Below, piece by piece: positions 12,039-64,000 of a stretch of DNA of 64,000 bases (its first letter is position 1; every line of letters begins with the position of its first letter). The position numbers were made by a program, and so were the translations under genes. Under the pieces are notes generated by a model that did not search any database, was not told where the DNA came from, and worked only from the letters and a program-made list of their open reading frames with translations. The stretch is from Marthasterias glacialis. Lineage: Eukaryota; Echinodermata; Asteroidea; Forcipulatida; Asteriidae. The stretch covers positions 15,700,104 to 15,764,103 of the forward strand of contig OU452228.1 of the NCBI GenBank assembly GCA_911728455.2, in the 5' to 3' direction.

Positions 12039-14044
12039 GCGTAACATGCGTGCAAGTTAAAACCGTGTGTGTGGATTGGGTGAAAAATGTGTCTGTAAAA
12101 AAAACTTTCATTTTTTTCCTTTTTTTTTTTTTTTTTTTTTTAAATATATAACAATGTCGAGGCGGTTAAAGTTAAGTTTCACTGGCCTAATGTAAAACAA
12201 TTTCGTGTCGTTTTAAAAGCGATGAAAGAATGAAATTGAGAATAAAGTGTACACGAAATAAAAAAATATATATTTGATAAATTAAAAAAGTAGCGGTTCG
12301 ACATTTTCAGGCTGTCGGTATAAGACTGATGCGATTACTTGTTTTCATGTTAGAGTGTCAAATGCAAAACTAGGTTTTGTACTTCCCCTTTTAAGAATCA
12401 ATGAACAAAATGTAGATGTGAGTCATTAGGATATTTGAATGAGATTAAACAAATATTATTTCGATTCGATAATCCATTAACTCTGCAGTAATTTATATGG
12501 GAAATTCACGTAGCTCAGGCCTCAATATCGATGTGTTTGATTTTTCCTGGAAAGGGCTGTTGAAAATGTTTCAGCTTTTATTTTCAACAAACCACCTGGG
12601 TGTATGAAAAAATGGCAGTCTGAAGAAGAAATGGCGAACATATTTTTTTTTTTTCAAATTGTACGGTTCATTTGCATATATATAAAAAAGCATTTTCCAT
12701 TTTTTTTTTCAAGGAAACCTCACTGTGAAATAGACATATCTGTATAATATATATTTTTTTAATTTTATGAAAATTTAGTTGCATATATTGAGCACCGAGC
12801 AGCAGTTTGGCTTTACCAAACAAAAACGTTGTTTTTATTTAAAAAAAAAAAAAAAAAAAAGTTGTTTCAAAATTCACTGGTTAAACGAACACAATAATAT
12901 CGGGTTTAGTTCAGTCTGAACATTTCTTGGCATCCAGTTTGATTAATGTTGTACGATCGACCAGGCAATCTGGGACTATGGCGTAACCAAAACGCACAGA
13001 AACATCATACACCGTATATAGCACCTCTTCAATTAATTTTTAAATGGTAGGGATACCTTTGCTATTTGGGATGGGACGTTCGTTTCAATCCTATTGTAGA
13101 TACCATAAAACTAACCTGTGAAAATTTTGTTTCTAAAAAATGGTAGCGTTTTTTGATACATCTTCGACAATCTAGAGCAGTTATTTCCACTCGAAAGGAT
13201 CTGAAAATGCTGAAGCTGCATGTTTTCCATTATGTGATTCTTGATGAATCGTTTCTCAGATTCAAATTTTGGGGCAGAAAATTATCTCTTTCTCTAAAGC
13301 CACATTACTTCAAAATGAATCGTTTCTCGCACTGTTTTATACTATCATCAGCTCTCCAGTGCCTCTTACCAAGTAGCGTTTAATTTGTGGAGTAAATACC
13401 AAAGGTATAACCCTGCCTTTAGATATTTTTGTGAGGTGGTTCTTCCAAAGTAGACGGTGTCTATCGGCATGTGTTTTATACTTTAACCTTTCGAGGTTGA
13501 TGCGCTCGAGGTCCTGGGTTTCTATGCCTGTTCTCAGCAAACAAATCTAAACAAAACAAACAAACAGCAACCAGAAACAAAAGAGAAATATACTAGACAA
13601 TCCTTGGATTTACTTGTGATTAATTAAGGTAAGTCCGGGAGGCCACAACAACAACAAAACCTGTTACGGATCGGCAGATGTTTTTGACAAGTGCTGTCGG
13701 ACATTGAGCGTCTGTCTGCGTACATCCTCCTTTTATCGCGGTAGTTACCGAAGTGAGATCACCGGTGGCGTAACAACCATGCGCTGTTATTCCTCGGCGC
13801 TGCTATGGTAGCCGCATCCGATGGTTTGAACAACAACAAAAAAGCAGCAACGACACCAACTATCTTAGTGTCTTATCACGTCACTATACTTGACAAGCTA
13901 ATCGGTCACAAAAACAGAGCCTGTCATTGATGAGCTCCATAACAATTTTTGTTTCCTAACTGCCGGACGGATTTCTGTTTTATTATTCAAAGGCCAACCA
14001 CAAAGAAAGTCAAAAGAGTTTGCCCGCGAGCGTCTAAAGCGGAG

Positions 14045-14120
14045 ATGGATGAAGGGGTGACCAGCGAGGGAATTGCCCCGGGGGATACCGGTCCCTCTCC
14101 CGGTCGGTTCCTCGTTGTCT
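14045..14120 (+). CDS. Candidate upstream first exon of the adhesion GPCR (alternative N-terminus)
   Basis: ATG at 14045 has G at -3 and G at +4 (good Kozak context) and an excellent donor, T|GTAAGT, at 14121. Splicing to the acceptor TACTGCAG ending at 14428 would add 28 in-frame residues beginning MDEGVTSEGIAPGDTGPSPG ahead of the signal peptide. That would bury the signal sequence internally, so this exon may be 5' UTR with ATG 14437 as the true start. The reading frame stays open upstream to at least 13949. Confidence 0.4.
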
Positions 14121-14436
14121 GTAAGTATTCATTTGTTCGATTTCCTCCATTTAAACGAAGTTCATGAAAAACACTCTCTTGATGTTCCAAGGATATTCCT
14201 TTTCTCTTTCAATATTGTTTCGAAAAGCGGTGGGGACATCTTTACGTTGAGAATTAGTCTGTGTATTCGAATACGTACACACACGATTTCAAACTGCTGT
14301 CCGACAGCTGACATTGTGTTTTTGGTAATAGCAAGACATTCATACAGAATTAGGCTATCGAGTTTGGAGTACTTTTTGTCTATATCACCACTAAGCCGAA
14401 ATCATTATCTGCAACCGTTTTACTGCAGATGAGCGT

Positions 14437-61730
<47,294 letters not shown>

Positions 61731-62652
61731 GTAAGTACACAGTCATCTTTTTACCGGGGGCCAAATTTTCTAGAGCTGCAGATCGGAAGCCGTGAAACGT
61801 TTTTGCTCACCAGAATACGGTAACCAGTCAATGAGTGGTCCCCTTCTTATTTTTGCTTACCAGAAAATGTTTAAGCAACGTTTTCTGCTTAAGCAGCTCT
61901 ACGAAACTGGGCCCTAACGCCAAGTCCAAAAACTTGCACATGTTATGTATGGGATATTCAGAAAGTTGAACCCTCTGAGATGCAATTAAGATAGTCAGTT
62001 ATTCCCGTGATTTTGACTCTCATGTTGGGCTTCTGCTAGGAGAATTCCGACAAGAATAAACCGATCCATTAAATCCTACCCTCGCTGTATTGACCAATCA
62101 CAAAAGTGATAATGCAACCAAAAGTCTGACAAACCCGTGAGTGCATATGGCGTGTATGCACAGTGGGTGGGGCTAAATGGATCAGGCTATTGTTGAAAAG
62201 GTAACTATGAGTTAAACAAAGTGTCTCAATACAAGGTGGTGCTAGACTTCAGATATAATATGACACCAGTCCTAGATTTGGTTCCTTGACTCTCAGTAGA
62301 AGACACACATAGAGTTATATATAAGAACTCCACTGACTCACCATGGGCAAAAATCCCTATGGGTCACTTGCATACGAATGTCCACTTAGAAAATGGCTGC
62401 TGTGTGAACGGATGAGTAACCAGTGTAACTGAATGGTCTGCGCCATTTTCTCAATGGACAAAAATGCTCCTTGTCGGGTTGTCTCGCATGGTTTGTGCGC
62501 CCTCTAGTTCTTATATATGTGAGATATGGGGAACGGGAGCTCGATGAAGATCTTAGGGAAGGGGAATGGCACACAGGTTCAATGATGACTGCTTGAAACT
62601 TCTCTTTATAGACAGCTCTCAGGTTTAGGAGATTTATTTAGCATTACTTGAC
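61731..62652. other. Sequence after TM4 exon, no gene seen
   Basis: It contains an AGAGCTGCTT-family repeat (61752-61914) and a possible short-TIR element bounded by TATATATAAGAACT (62319) and AGTTCTTATATATG (about 62519). No sequence resembling the expected TM5 exon of the receptor. Confidence 0.5.
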
Positions 62653-63779
62653 TGTGACAAACCCGCACCTGTGGAGTCAGGGCAGGCAGTGATAAAAAGG
62701 AATTAATACATTTGCATACAGTTTCTACTTTGTTTACACCTACTCAGCAACTGTGTAAAAACGTGTGGCAGAAACAAACCCAAGTTAGGCAATTATTAGC
62801 ACCAGCCAAAAGCAACGCAGCAAACCCACCCCAATTTACAGTAAGCACAAATCCACCTTCAGTATCTAAACAATTGCTAAGTTTACATTCCATAGAATGT
62901 ATGGTCATTCATTTTAAAAAGGACAAGAGACCAGGACTTAAATAACTTAAAATGAGGCCAACATGAATTTAACAAAAAACCCTTACTTAGCACATACATG
63001 TACTACACATGGCCATATCACATATGCCAGCAGTACAAACACACTTGTGCTTTCCTAAATACCAAGCTCTATTTTCCATACCAATTTCCCACCTCAGAAA
63101 ATACACTCTTTTCACAGCCTCTAAAATTCCATAAGTACCATTAAACAAATCTATAATAATTTGCTGTCAACATGAGATGAACCCCTTTATTAAACTCTAA
63201 GTATAAAATGGAGAAATAATAAGTTTAAAATGAGATAAAAATAAAGACATCTTTACCTGTGGAGTCAGGGCAGGCAGTGGCCTAAGCCCGCTGTTACTAG
63301 GCAGATCCAAAGCAGAAGTAAACTTGTAGTTTGTGACAACCTACTTATTTTTCTAATAATTAATTAAAGCTTCTTTGACAGTTAAACTATCAACAAAAGT
63401 GTGTTATTATTTTACATTTAATAAAGTAGGTAGTTACACAAATGCCTGAATGCCCTAGGTTAATAACCATAACATCACAAAGTACAAGTTGGGAAATCAC
63501 TTTATGCAAATTAGATGGCTTTGTTTTAACAAATTGGACCTATGCAAAATAAGTACATGTATAAAGTTTGTTTGACCTTACTACTGTTGCATGATACATT
63601 TTGTTTGACCCTACTACTGTTGCATGAAAACAAGAAATACATGGTAAACACAATCTATAGTGGAAAGGATGGGTACTGTTACTGGGTAAGTGAAAGTGGC
63701 AGCTATGTTTGGACTTAAAAATACAAAAATGAAGCAGTGCTAAGTTTAGTTATTTTAAAGGGTTTACACACCCCTTACA
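62653..63779 (-). mobile_element. Probable Gypsy-type LTR (3' LTR on minus strand)
   Basis: On the minus strand it begins TGTAAGGGGTGTG and ends GTTTGTCACA, with TG...CA ends and about 1.13 kb length. It is immediately preceded on that strand by a purine-rich tract CTAGGCGGGGAAGAGT (63780-63795), as expected for a polypurine tract. A 25-bp phrase around CTGTGGAGTCAGGGCAGG repeats inside (62671 and 63258). The partner LTR and most of the internal region are beyond the window. Confidence 0.45.
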
Positions 63780-64000
63780 ACTCTTCCCCGCCTAGAAGTC
63801 ATCGTCCTCGATGACTTGGGATTCTCAACAAAACTAAAGCATAAAACGCCTTTAAACCTTCGAGTGTCAATTTTTTTTTTTTTTTTTTTTTTGGGGGGAG
63901 AAATACAACATCGATTAAAGCTAAAAAGCTAGCTACAACATATAAAGCTTAACTGTTTAAACATCAATGTATTGAAAGTACAAAGTTATGAATCAAAACG
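63780..64000 (-). mobile_element. Possible internal end of an LTR retrotransposon
   Basis: On the minus strand, just before the purine tract, a short frame reads ESQVIEDDDF then stop, resembling the acidic C-terminus of some Gypsy polyproteins. A TGA precedes it, so the copy is broken if this reading is right. A T24-G7 run at 63870-63898 follows. Weak evidence. Confidence 0.25.

Larger units (their letters stand above)
7351..13948. other. Intergenic region without convincing genes
   Basis: About 6.6 kb between the KLHL8 flank and the first receptor exon. Short ORFs on both strands look non-biological (poly-Phe/Ser/Lys rich, no domain pattern). It holds a repeat copy at about 7806-8020 related to stretches near 48244-48400 and 59635-59800, tRNA-derived SINE pieces (8065-8160, 10000-10220, 10590-10780), a cluster of inverted 15-mers (11889-12038) and homopolymer runs at 12119-12141 and 12840-12860. 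Confidence 0.6.

Overview
This is a stretch of an intron-rich, AT-rich animal nuclear genome carrying parts of two protein-coding genes, both on the + strand. The mixture points to a marine invertebrate deuterostome, and an echinoderm is my best inference. The grounds are a KLHL8 orthologue very close to the vertebrate protein, an adhesion GPCR with CUB, EGF and HRM modules, one Penelope-like retroelement, and dense fold-back elements (MITEs) and tRNA-derived SINEs in every intron. The species cannot be fixed from the sequence alone.

Region 1 (370-4791): the last six coding exons of a KLHL8 orthologue, encoding six complete kelch repeats and the conserved C-terminal tail. The BTB and BACK exons lie upstream of the window. 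Region 2 (4792 to about 14000): the presumed KLHL8 3' UTR, then intergenic DNA with SINE and MITE fragments, poly-A/T tracts and a cluster of inverted 15-mers. No convincing gene was seen there.

Region 3 (14045/14437-61730, running off the right-hand side): one large adhesion G-protein-coupled receptor in about 32 coding exons. In order they encode a signal peptide, two CUB domains, fourteen EGF-like domains (most of the calcium-binding type), a hormone-receptor motif (HRM), a GAIN domain with a GPS cleavage site (His-Leu|Thr intact), and transmembrane helices 1-4. All exon junctions are in frame from the signal peptide to TM4 (about 1,325 residues); TM5-7 lie beyond position 64000. Ten consecutive EGF exons are exactly 114 bp with symmetric phase 1-1 boundaries, the signature of tandem exon duplication. 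Most EGF modules carry Notch-type O-glucose and O-fucose sequons.

Mobile DNA: a 5'-truncated Penelope-like element (52901-54400, minus strand) sits in a TA microsatellite inside the GAIN-domain intron. It keeps a reverse-transcriptase reading frame and a good match to a minimal hammerhead ribozyme. A 23-bp-unit minisatellite of about 1 kb starts right at the splice donor of the TM3 exon. A TTAA-flanked MITE is nested in an older repeat. A probable Gypsy-type LTR with polypurine tract occupies the right end. At least seven families of fold-back elements and several tRNA-derived SINE families fill the introns.

The two genes have no evident functional link. KLHL8 proteins act in cytoplasm as CUL3 ubiquitin-ligase adaptors, while the receptor would act at the cell surface in adhesion or signalling.
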